DNA of 64,000 bases from NCBI RefSeq assembly GCF_003012735.1, contig NZ_PXYI01000003.1, positions 1 through 64,000 on the forward strand, given 5' to 3'. A program made the position numbers and the translations under genes. Shown here piece after piece: positions 35,026 to 42,477 of the stretch. Source of the DNA: Allosphingosinicella deserti (GTDB lineage Bacteria > Pseudomonadota > Alphaproteobacteria > Sphingomonadales > Sphingomonadaceae). The notes beneath the pieces were generated by a model, which was not told the origin of the DNA, made no database searches, and was given only the letters and a program-made list of their open reading frames with translations. Position 1 is the first letter of the stretch. Each line of letters opens with the position of its first letter.

Positions 35026-35928
35026 TCAATGGGTCGCCTTCAGCGCGTCCGCGAGCAAACGAAAATCCTTTTCGCGGGGGCTGCCCTTGCGCCAGATCAG
35101 GGCGATGCGGCGGAAGGCGTGTTCGGCATCGAGCGGAAAGGCGACGACCCCGGTACCGTCGAGAATACCGGCATCGACCGCCATTTCCGGCACCATGGTG
35201 ACTCCGAGGCCGTTGCCGACCATTTGTACCAGGGTGTGCAGCGAGGTGCCGAGCATCGTCGCCTCGGCGCGAAGCTCCGGCCGGTTGCAGGCGGCCAGGG
35301 CGTGTTCGCGCAGGCAATGGCCGTCCTCGAGCAGCAGCAGCCGGGTTTCGTCGATCGCGCCCGGAGGAACGCTGGCGGCGCCGCCGACCGGGGCGTCGCC
35401 GGGCGGGAAAGCGACGAACAGGCGATCTTCGAACAAAGGTTCGGCCTCGATGTCGCCGCAGCCATAAGGAAGCGCGAGCAGGACGCAGTCGAGCTGGCCG
35501 CGGTGGAGACTGTCGCAGGCGGCCTGGCTCGTCTCCTCGCGCAGGAACAGGCGCAGATCGGGCCAGTCGACCCGAAGCTTGGGCAGCAGGCGCGGCAGCA
35601 CGAACGGCGCGATCGTCGGAATGACGCCCATGCGGAGCTCGCCCGACAGGGGTTTGCCGGCGGCGCGGGCGAGATCGGCAAGCTCCTCGGCCTCGCGCAG
35701 CACCCGCCGCGCCTTCTCGGCGATGCGATCGCCAAGCGGGGTGAAGCGGACGACCCGCCGGGTGCGCTCGACCAGGGTTACGCCGATCAGGATCTCGAGC
35801 TCGCGCACACCCGCCGAGAGGGTCGACTGGGTGACGAAGCAGGCGTCGGCAGCCCGCCCGAAATGCCCCTGGTCCTTCAGCGCCACGAGATATTGAAGCT
35901 GCTTCAGGGTCGGCAGGTAGGTGGTCAT
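35026..35928 (-). CDS. oxyR: OxyR-type LysR regulator, peroxide sensor
   Basis: A 300-residue LysR regulator. LKQLQYLVALKDQGHFGRAADACFVTQSTLSAGVRELE is the winged HTH (given here only to locate it in residues 8-45). The redox switch of OxyR is conserved exactly: GHCLREHALAAC (~199-210) places two Cys nine residues apart, as in E. coli Cys199 and Cys208, which form the disulfide on H2O2 exposure. GLGVTMVPEMAVD is the typical C-terminal LysR segment. It should activate antioxidant genes. No ahpC or katG is adjacent, so its targets are elsewhere. Confidence 0.93.
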   Translation of the reverse strand: MTTYLPTLKQLQYLVALKDQGHFGRAADACFVTQSTLSAGVRELEILIGVTLVERTRRVVRFTPLGDRIAEKARRVLREAEELADLARAAGKPLSGELRMGVIPTIAPFVLPRLLPKLRVDWPDLRLFLREETSQAACDSLHRGQLDCVLLALPYGCGDIEAEPLFEDRLFVAFPPGDAPVGGAASVPPGAIDETRLLLLEDGHCLREHALAACNRPELRAEATMLGTSLHTLVQMVGNGLGVTMVPEMAVDAGILDGTGVVAFPLDAEHAFRRIALIWRKGSPREKDFRLLADALKATH

Positions 35929-36025
35929 CGTTATCGCCTCAGTCGATCAGTGCCCCATCTTTAATGGGATGCGCCGATAAAGGCGAGTCAGGATTGCTGC
36001 GTATCCGTCGGCTTTGACGGCCCGC

Positions 36026-36709
36026 TCACCGCTTGGCCGCGAACCAGATGACGTGGCGCGGTCCCTTGCCGCTCTGGCGGGCGCGGACGGCGACCTCCTC
36101 GACCGCGAACCCGGCCTCGCGCAGGCGTTTGGCGAATTTCACGTCGGGAGCGGCCGACCAGACCGCCAGGATGCCGCCGGGCTTCAGCGCCGCTTTCGCC
36201 GCGGCGAGCCCGCTTGCGGAGTAGAGGCCGTCATTGGCGGCGCGGGTGAGGCCGTCCGGCCCGTTGTCGACGTCGAGCAGGATCGCGTCATAGGCATTGG
36301 CTTCGGCGCGGATCAACGCACCGACATCGTCCAGCACCACCCGAACCCGGCGATCGTCGAGGCAGCCGGCGGCAAGCTCCGCCATCGGTCCGCGTGCCCA
36401 GTCGATGATCTTGGGGACCAGCTCGGCGACGGTCAGACGGGCCTTGGGGCCGAGCGCAGCCAAAGCGGCGCGCAGGGTGAAGCCCATGCCATAGCCGCCG
36501 ATCAGCAGATGCGGGTCGGCCGGAGCGGGTTTCCGCAACGCGAGCCGCTCGCAGGTCATCACCGCCAGCGCTTCCTCGGAGCCGCTCATCCGGCTGTTCA
36601 TCAGCTCGTTGCGATCAAGCACGATCATGAAGTCCGCACCGCGCCGGAACAGCCGCAGCGGCTCGCCGCCGGGCACGTCGGCAATGTCGATGAGTTCGCG
36701 GGGGATCAT
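36026..36709 (-). CDS. Spermidine-synthase-like (aminopropyltransferase fold) protein
   Basis: A 227-residue SAM-fold protein. HLLIGGYGMGFTLRAAL (~70) replaces the usual GGGDG loop of spermidine synthases, VAELVPKIIDWAR (~97) is the acidic ribose-binding strand, and DAILLDVDNGPDGLTR (~142) matches the D-x-x-x-x-D catalytic region. The N-terminal strand domain is short. It is probably a methyltransferase- or aminopropyltransferase-like enzyme of unknown substrate. GGAG lies 7 bases before ATG 36709. Confidence 0.82.
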   Translation of the reverse strand: MIPRELIDIADVPGGEPLRLFRRGADFMIVLDRNELMNSRMSGSEEALAVMTCERLALRKPAPADPHLLIGGYGMGFTLRAALAALGPKARLTVAELVPKIIDWARGPMAELAAGCLDDRRVRVVLDDVGALIRAEANAYDAILLDVDNGPDGLTRAANDGLYSASGLAAAKAALKPGGILAVWSAAPDVKFAKRLREAGFAVEEVAVRARQSGKGPRHVIWFAAKR

Positions 36710-36936
36710 GCAAAGGCTCCAGAAAATGGGTGCGCGCCGCCTACAGCATTGTGCTGGCCGCTGCACGTGGGCGTGTCCGCAGGCAGGATCGGCCATGCCA
36801 GAGCGGATCGCCGGCCGCCGCAGGACACCAAGCTTCTCCCGCCAGCGATTTCGGTGCCGTGGGGTGGAAGCCGGCTGTCTGCCAAGGCTTTGCCAGGATC
36901 CGCCGCTCGTTCGCGAACATCTCGTCGAGACACGTC

Positions 36937-37101
36937 ATGCGCCCACAACCGCTCATTGCCGTCACCGATGTCGAAGCGAGCAGCCGATGGTATCAGCAGC
37001 CGCTCGGCTGCCGCAGCGATCATGGCGGCTCCACGTGCGAGCGGGGGGGGGGGGCACCGACAGGCTTGAGCTTTTCCCGATCTTCGGCGTTGATCCGGCC
37101 A
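36937..37101 (+). pseudogene. Truncated VOC (glyoxalase/bleomycin-resistance) gene fragment with a G12 tract
   Basis: ATG 36937 opens MRPQPLIAVTDVEASSRWYQ, the typical N-terminus of a VOC-family protein, but similarity stops after ~38 codons at a run of 12 G (37043-37054). The metal-binding residues and the rest of the fold are missing. The same frame then runs without a stop into the exonuclease gene at 37102, so with this G number the fragment is fused in frame to it. It is probably a remnant. Confidence 0.55.
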
Positions 37102-37656
37102 ATGCACGTGTTCATCGATTTCGAGGCTTCCTCGCTCAGCAAGACCGGTTACCCGATCGAGGTCGGCTGGGTGTTCGAGGACGGCCGGTCCGAAAATCAC
37201 CTGATCCGGCCGGCGCCGCAATGGACCGACTGGGATGAGAAATCCGAGGCGATACACGGCATCAGCCGCGAAACCCTGGAGCGCGACGGCACGCCGCACG
37301 ACATCGTCGCGGCGCAGCTGGTGGCGGCGCTGACCGGCCACCGCGTGTTCGCCAGCGCGCCGTCGTGGGACGGCAAGTGGCTCAGCGCCTTGCTGCGCGC
37401 GGCCGGGCTGCCGCGCCACGCGATCCGCCTGCAGGACACCGAGCTTGCCCAGCATGAGAGCGCCGTCGCACTCCTCACCGGGCTGCTGCCGCCGGCCGAG
37501 CGGATGGTTCGGGTGCGAGCGATCATGGCGCGGGTGCGCAGCGAAGGGGAGGCGCGTCCGGTGCGTCACCGTGCGGTCGCCGATGCGGAGGAGGAATTGC
37601 GTCGGTGGCGGGAGGTGATGCGGCTGGCGGAAGAGGAAGCGGCGGCTGCGCTCTAG
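37102..37656 (+). CDS. DEDDh-type 3'-5' exonuclease-like protein
   Basis: A 184-residue nuclease-fold protein. VFIDFEASSL is the ExoI motif (D-x-E), SAPSWDGKWLSALL the ExoII region with its Asp, and VRHRAVADAEEELRRW the ExoIII motif (H-R-A-x-x-D-A) of DEDDh enzymes. It is short, consistent with a stand-alone RNase T/oligoribonuclease-like enzyme. No convincing ribosome-binding site precedes ATG 37102. Its frame is open upstream into the VOC remnant, so a longer translation product is possible. It overlaps the convergent FMN-reductase gene by 4 bp. Confidence 0.82.
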   Translation: MHVFIDFEASSLSKTGYPIEVGWVFEDGRSENHLIRPAPQWTDWDEKSEAIHGISRETLERDGTPHDIVAAQLVAALTGHRVFASAPSWDGKWLSALLRAAGLPRHAIRLQDTELAQHESAVALLTGLLPPAERMVRVRAIMARVRSEGEARPVRHRAVADAEEELRRWREVMRLAEEEAAAAL

Positions 37657-38219
37657 CGGGCGCCGTTCGTGCGCGTGCCGACGTAGGCGACGAAGGCGTC
37701 GAGGAAGGCCTGCAGCCGTTCCTCGGTGGTGGGGTCGACGAGCTTGCCCTCCGCAAAGGCCTTGCCGGCGCCGGAAACGAGCAGGCGCCCGCCATTCCAG
37801 GTGTCGCATCCAAGGGTGCGCAGCACCGGCAGCCAGGAATTCTGGCTGAGGATCGTGCCGAAGCCGCCGAGCGACGCGCCCATGATCGCGACCGGCTTGC
37901 CGCCGAAGACACGGGCGATGTCGGAGGAGGGGCGGGAGGTCCAGTCGATGGCATTCTTGAACACGCCGGGGATCGAATTGTTATATTCCGGCGTGGCGAG
38001 CAGCAGCCCGTCGCAGGCGACGATCTGCTGCTTGAGACGGGTGACCGCCGCCGGCAGCCCCTCGGCGGTCTCGACATCCCCGTCGTAGAGCGGGATGCCG
38101 GCGATGGTCCCGATCTCGAGCGTCGCGCCGTCCGGCATCAGCTCGCCCGCCCGGCGCAGCAGGGCGCTATTGTACGAGCCCTGGCGCAGGCTGCCGGAAA
38201 TGCCAAGAAGCTTCACCAT
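37653..38219 (-). CDS. NADPH-dependent FMN reductase / quinone reductase
   Basis: A 188-residue flavodoxin-fold protein. GISGSLRQGSYNSALLRRAG (~6-25) is the FMN phosphate loop, LLATPEYNNSIPGVFKNAIDW (~74) the conserved flavin-binding segment of the NADPH_FMN_red family (as in chromate/azo reductases of the YieF/ChrR type), and GGKPVAIMGASLGGFGT another FMN contact. It reduces quinones or other electron acceptors at the expense of NAD(P)H. The start at 38219 follows AGGGACGAG. Confidence 0.92.
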   Translation of the reverse strand: MVKLLGISGSLRQGSYNSALLRRAGELMPDGATLEIGTIAGIPLYDGDVETAEGLPAAVTRLKQQIVACDGLLLATPEYNNSIPGVFKNAIDWTSRPSSDIARVFGGKPVAIMGASLGGFGTILSQNSWLPVLRTLGCDTWNGGRLLVSGAGKAFAEGKLVDPTTEERLQAFLDAFVAYVGTRTNGAR

Positions 38220-38272
38220 CGCTCGTCCCTGCTCTCGTCCTTTGGCTCTTGTCTCCGACCCTTTTGCCCCTT

Positions 38273-38377
38273 TCATCATCCTCGCGAAAGCGAGGATCTC
38301 AGGACAGGCAGGTGCTGCCGCCGCCTCCCCTCTGGAGCCTTTCCGGCCTGAGATCCCGGCTTTCGCCGGGATGATGG
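38273..38377. repeat. REP-type inverted pair (family A, copy 2)
   Basis: Left unit 38273-38303 (TCATCATCCTCGCGAAAGCG...) and right unit 38347-38377 (CCTGAGATCCCGGCTTTCGC...) face each other 43 bp apart, between the divergent FMN reductase and ABC-F genes. They are related to the pairs at 11796-11880 and 61911-62016. Confidence 0.78.
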
Positions 38378-38464
38378 GTGCGAACGCGCGCAGATCCGCG
38401 CGGTCTCTTCTTGTGCGGTGCAGTACGGGCTTATCCCGGCGCGCGTCTCGTGCTAGGCGGCCGC

Positions 38465-40336
38465 ATGCTCAACTTGAACGGTATCACCGTGCGCCTCGGC
38501 GGGCGAACGATCCTCGACGGCGCCACGGCCGCACTGCCCCCCAAGAGCCGGGTCGGCCTGATCGGCCGCAACGGCGCCGGCAAGTCGACTCTGGTGCGGG
38601 TGATCGCCGGATTGCTCGATGCCGACGAGGGCAGCGCCGACATGCCCAAGGGCGCCAAGCTCGGCTATATCGCGCAGGAGGCGCCGGCGGGGTCGGAAAC
38701 TCCGTTCGAGACCGTGCTCGCCGCCGATGTCGAGCGCGCGGCCCTGCTCGGCGAGGCCGAGGGCTGCGAGGACATGCACCGGCTCGGCGACATTCACGAC
38801 CGGCTGAATGCGATCGATGCCCATGCCGCCCCCTCGCGCGCGGCCCGCATCCTCGTCGGCCTCGGCTTCGACGAGGACATGCAGCACCGGCCGCTCGACA
38901 GTTTCTCGGGCGGCTGGCGGATGCGCGTGGCACTCGCGGCCTTGCTGTTCTCGGCGCCGGACCTGCTGCTGCTCGACGAGCCGTCCAACCACCTCGATCT
39001 CGAAGCGGTGATGTGGCTGGAGGACTTCCTGCAATCCTATCGGGCGACGATCGTCATCGTCAGCCACGAGCGCGACTTTCTCAACAACGTCGTCGACCAC
39101 ATCCTCCACCTCGATCGCGGCAAGGTCACGCTCTATCCGGGCGGCTATGACGCGTTCGAGCGCCAGCGCGCCGAACGTCAGGCGCAGCAGGCGGCGGCGC
39201 GAGACAAGCAGATCGCCCAGCGCGAGAAATTGCAGGCCTTCGCCGATCGCTGGCGGGCCAAGGCGAGCAAGGCCAAGCAGGCGCAGAGCCGGCTCAAGGC
39301 AATCGCGCGGATGGCGCCGATTGCCGAGCTGGTCGACGATCCCTCACTCTCCTTCGGCTTTCCGAACCCGGACGGGCTGCGGCCGCCGCTGATCACGCTC
39401 GACATGGCCGCGGTCGGCTATGGCGAGACCCCGATCCTGTCGCGTCTCAACCTGCGCCTCGACCCGGACGATCGCATCGCCCTGCTCGGCCGCAACGGCA
39501 ACGGCAAGACGACGCTCGCCCGCCTGCTCGCCGCGCAATTGCCGCCGATGGAAGGCGAGATGAACGCCAGCGGCAAGATGAAGGTGGGGTATTTCACCCA
39601 ATATCAGGTCGAGGAGCTGGACGGTTCGGACACGCCCGTCCAGCATATGGCGCGGCTGATGCCCGGCGCGACTCCGTCGGCGGTGCGGGCGCAGCTCGGC
39701 CGGTTCGGCTTTTCGGGCGACAAGGCGATGACCGAGGTGCGCAAGCTCTCAGGCGGCGAGCGTGCGCGGCTGGCGCTGGCGCTGATCACCCGCGACGCGC
39801 CGCATCTGCTGATCCTCGACGAGCCGACCAACCACCTCGACGTCGACGCGCGCGAGGCTTTGGTCCAGGCGCTCAACGATTATTCGGGCGCCGTCGTGGT
39901 GGTCAGCCACGATCGCCACATGCTCCAGCTCACCGCCGACCGGCTCGTGCTCGTCGAGAACGGCACCGCTACGGAGTTCGACGGAAGCCTCGACGATTAT
40001 ACGACGATGGTGCTCCAGAAGGACAATGGCGCCGGGTCGAAGGGCGAGAGCAAGGCCAGCCGCAAGGACGAGCGCCGCGCCGCTGCCGCCGCGCGTGCGC
40101 AAAGCCAGACTTTGCGCAACGACTTGAAGGCCGCCGAGACGGATATCGCCAAGCTCACCGCCCAGCGCGCCAAGATCGATCAGGCGATGTTCGATCCGAG
40201 CGGCGCCGAGGCGTCGCTGACCAAGCTCACCATGACGGAGCTGATGAAGAAACGGGCGGAAGTCGAAGCCAAGCTCGAGGCAGCGGAAGCGCGCTGGCTG
40301 CAGGCGACCGAGGCGCTGGAGCTCGCCGTCGGGTAA
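38465..40336 (+). CDS. ABC-F family ATPase (Uup/YheS-like)
   Basis: A 623-residue protein with two complete ABC cassettes and no membrane segments. Cassette 1: Walker A GRNGAGKST (~35), signature SGGWRMRVALAALL (~140), Walker B LLLLDEPSNHLD. Cassette 2: GRNGNGKTT (~340), LSGGERARLALAL (~426), LLILDEPTNHLD. The linker between cassettes (DKQIAQREKLQAFADRW...) is the charged helix pair that reaches the ribosome in ABC-F proteins, and a Lys/Glu-rich coiled coil ends the protein (~530-620). A role in resolving stalled ribosomes is expected. No clear ribosome-binding site precedes ATG 38465. Confidence 0.95.
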   Translation: MLNLNGITVRLGGRTILDGATAALPPKSRVGLIGRNGAGKSTLVRVIAGLLDADEGSADMPKGAKLGYIAQEAPAGSETPFETVLAADVERAALLGEAEGCEDMHRLGDIHDRLNAIDAHAAPSRAARILVGLGFDEDMQHRPLDSFSGGWRMRVALAALLFSAPDLLLLDEPSNHLDLEAVMWLEDFLQSYRATIVIVSHERDFLNNVVDHILHLDRGKVTLYPGGYDAFERQRAERQAQQAAARDKQIAQREKLQAFADRWRAKASKAKQAQSRLKAIARMAPIAELVDDPSLSFGFPNPDGLRPPLITLDMAAVGYGETPILSRLNLRLDPDDRIALLGRNGNGKTTLARLLAAQLPPMEGEMNASGKMKVGYFTQYQVEELDGSDTPVQHMARLMPGATPSAVRAQLGRFGFSGDKAMTEVRKLSGGERARLALALITRDAPHLLILDEPTNHLDVDAREALVQALNDYSGAVVVVSHDRHMLQLTADRLVLVENGTATEFDGSLDDYTTMVLQKDNGAGSKGESKASRKDERRAAAAARAQSQTLRNDLKAAETDIAKLTAQRAKIDQAMFDPSGAEASLTKLTMTELMKKRAEVEAKLEAAEARWLQATEALELAVG

Positions 40337-40353
40337 GGCTCGTGCCGGGGACG

Positions 40354-40382
40354 AGGCGGAGCAGATCCTGCCCCGCCTCGCC
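40354..40382. terminator. Bidirectional terminator hairpin
   Basis: CGAGGCGG (40354-40361) pairs with CCGCCTCG (40375-40382) across a 13-nt loop, exactly between the converging stops of the ABC-F gene and the OsmC gene. It probably serves both. Confidence 0.6.
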
Positions 40383-40388
40383 TGAGCG

Positions 40389-40817
40389 TCAATTGCTGAG
40401 GCTGTGCTCGAGCGTGATCTCGGCCTTGAGCAGCTTCGAGATTGGGCATCCCGCCTTGGCCCCGGCGGCGATCTCCTCGAACTTCGCCGCGTCGATGCCG
40501 GGCACCGTCGCCTGGAGCTTCAGATCGGAGCGGGTGATCGCGAAGCCGTCGCCGTCCTTGTCGAGCGTGACCCGCGCGGTCGTCTTCAGCGTGCCGTCCG
40601 CATAGCCTTCCTTGGCGAGCGCGAAGGACAGCGCCATGGTGAAGCAGGCGGCGTGCGCCGCGGCGACCAGTTCCTCGGGGTTGGTCCCCGGCGTGTCGCC
40701 GAAACGGGTGCCGAAATCATAGGCCTGCTCCGACAATACCCCTGATTCCAGCGAAACATGCCCCTTGCCCTCGCGGCCGAAGCCTTCGTAGCGCGCCGAT
40801 GCCGAACGTGTTGCCAT
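40389..40817 (-). CDS. OsmC family peroxiredoxin
   Basis: A 142-residue OsmC/Ohr-fold thiol peroxidase. The two redox cysteines are in AAHAACFTMALSFAL (~57) and AGAKAGCPISKLLKAE (~122), with NPEELVAAAHA being the helix before the peroxidatic Cys. It reduces organic hydroperoxides. Two in-frame ATGs exist; 40817 is better spaced from AAGAGGAC than 40823. OxyR is encoded 4.5 kb away, but no operator is evident. Confidence 0.93.
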   Translation of the reverse strand: MATRSASARYEGFGREGKGHVSLESGVLSEQAYDFGTRFGDTPGTNPEELVAAAHAACFTMALSFALAKEGYADGTLKTTARVTLDKDGDGFAITRSDLKLQATVPGIDAAKFEEIAAGAKAGCPISKLLKAEITLEHSLSN

Positions 40818-40975
40818 GCTCATGTCCTCTTTTGGTGTCCGCCCGACATGGCGACGCCGGCACTGCCGGCCAAGGGGCGGGCGCCGAGACGTGCCGGCCT
40901 TCGGGCATTTCGCTTGCTCGAGGCTGTGCCGCGCAGGCCCTTCTCAACCGGCACGTGCATGTTACTCTGCGGCGC

Positions 40976-41653
40976 ATGAAGCGAGCGGTCCGGATCGGTG
41001 CATGGAACGCGGGCGCAATCCTCGCTCTGCCGTTCCTCTATTTCCTGGCCGCGCTCGTGCTCGGCGCAATCCCGGCGAACCGCGGATGGCAGGAGCCGAA
41101 GGACGGGATCACGATTTTCCTGCGCACCAACGGAGTGCACACATGGATCGTGGTTCCCAAGGTCACGCCGGAGATGGACTGGCGGCCATATGCGCCCGGC
41201 GCCCACCTCAAGGATCCGCGCTGGGGCGCGGCCGATCATGTCGCGCTCGGCTACGGCAACCGCACTTTCTATCTGGAGACCCCGACCTGGGGTGATCTCA
41301 CCATGAAGAATGCCTTGCTGGCGATGTTCGGGCGCGGGCGCAGTCTGATGCACGCCGACCATATCCACCATCCCCGCCCGGAAGAATGGCAGCGCCCGCT
41401 ACGCATCCGCCACGAAGAATATCGCAGGCTTGCCGCCCATATTGCCAAGAGCTTCCAGCGCGATGCGCAGAGCCACACCATCCCCGTGCTCGGCCGCGGC
41501 TATACCAGCTCCGACATGTTCTACGAGGCGGTCGGCCATTACAACGCTTTCTACACCTGCAACAGCTGGACGGGCGAAGCGTTACGCGCCGCCGGAATCA
41601 GGACGGGCGCCTGGACACCGCTTTCCCAGAGCATCATGTGGCGGCTGGACTGA
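40976..41653 (+). CDS. DUF2459 / TIGR02117 family membrane-anchored protein
   Basis: A 225-residue protein with one N-terminal membrane helix (GAILALPFLYFLAALVLGAI) and a ~190-residue periplasmic domain. The family marks are FLRTNGVHTWIVVPKV, HVALGYGNRTFYLETPTWGDL, GRGYTSSDMFYEAVGHYNAFYTCNSW and a C-terminal GIRTGAWTPLSQSI. TNGVH and the CNSWT cysteine resemble a NlpC/P60-like Cys-His arrangement, so a hydrolase is conceivable. The family is often found near urease genes, not seen here. The function is unknown. Confidence 0.85.
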   Translation: MKRAVRIGAWNAGAILALPFLYFLAALVLGAIPANRGWQEPKDGITIFLRTNGVHTWIVVPKVTPEMDWRPYAPGAHLKDPRWGAADHVALGYGNRTFYLETPTWGDLTMKNALLAMFGRGRSLMHADHIHHPRPEEWQRPLRIRHEEYRRLAAHIAKSFQRDAQSHTIPVLGRGYTSSDMFYEAVGHYNAFYTCNSWTGEALRAAGIRTGAWTPLSQSIMWRLD

Positions 41654-41732
41654 CGCGGCTTTCATGAGCCCCGGGGCTTACGCTCGACTGCCGCTTGCGT
41701 TAAGCTCCCGGAACGAAAAACAGGGGGTCAGG

Positions 41733-42320
41733 ATGGCGAAGATACTCGGCAACTTCCACTTCGCGCTGCTGATCGGCATCCTTTTGCTGATCGCCGCGAT
41801 GTTCGGGCTTCACGGTGCGCAGATCGGCGACGGGGCCTATTGGGCGCAATGGCTGCGCTACGTGCATGTCTTCGCCGGAATCCTGTGGATCGGCCTGCTT
41901 TATTATTTCAACTTCGTGCAGATCCCGACCATGCCGAAGGTGCCGGCCGAGCTGAAGCCGGGGGTCTCAAAATATATCGCACCGGCGGCGCTGTTCTGGT
42001 TTCGCTGGGCGGCGCTGGCGACGGTCATCCTCGGCCTGCTCACCGCCGAGATGCAGCAGGGCGGCTATCTCGCGCGGGCGTTCACCCTGTCGGACGGCTA
42101 CCGGACGATCGGCATCGGCATGTGGCTTGGCCTGATCATGGCGGCGAACGTCTGGTTCATCATCTGGCCGAACCAGAAGCGCGCGCTCGGCATCGTCGCG
42201 TCGGAGGACGCGGTGAAGGCGAAGTCGGCGACGACGGCGATGATGGCCAGCCGCACCAATTTGATCCTGTCGATCCCGATGCTCTATTGCATGGTCGCCC
42301 AGGCCCATATCGGCGGCTGA
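41733..42320 (+). CDS. PuuD-like (urate hydroxylase N-terminal domain) membrane protein
   Basis: A 195-residue protein with about five membrane helices: [34 protein letters not shown], a central [36 protein letters not shown], and a last helix ending [37 protein letters not shown] is the membrane-domain hallmark of PuuD, but the C-terminal cytochrome c part of true urate oxidases is absent. It may be a heme-binding membrane subunit whose partner is elsewhere. The ribosome-binding site is CAGGGGG before ATG 41733. Confidence 0.82.
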   Translation: MAKILGNFHFALLIGILLLIAAMFGLHGAQIGDGAYWAQWLRYVHVFAGILWIGLLYYFNFVQIPTMPKVPAELKPGVSKYIAPAALFWFRWAALATVILGLLTAEMQQGGYLARAFTLSDGYRTIGIGMWLGLIMAANVWFIIWPNQKRALGIVASEDAVKAKSATTAMMASRTNLILSIPMLYCMVAQAHIGG

Positions 42321-42429
42321 CCGGCCGGGCCAAGACGCTTCCGCGGCGGCTGAACTCCGTCCAGAACGGATTGCGTACCGATGGCATCGGTCCGCCCGCT
42401 TTGGATCCCTGGATCGCCGGGATTTTCGG

Positions 42430-42455
42430 GTCGTCAGACGGTTCCGTCCGACGAC
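42430..42455. promoter_or_regulatory. 26-bp imperfect palindrome, candidate operator of the oxoproline operon
   Basis: GTCGTCAGACGG (42430-42441), TT, CCGTCCGACGAC (42444-42455): 12-base arms with one mismatch, 22 bp before ATG 42478. The position suggests a repressor site (GntR- or LysR-like spacing) for the downstream operon. No regulator gene is adjacent. Confidence 0.5.
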
Positions 42456-42477
42456 ATATCGCTCTAAGCCGCTGCGG

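Noticed and set aside
41733-42320. A full urate hydroxylase PuuD
   Set aside because: Only the membrane domain is present; the cytochrome c domain is missing and no purine-catabolism genes are nearby.
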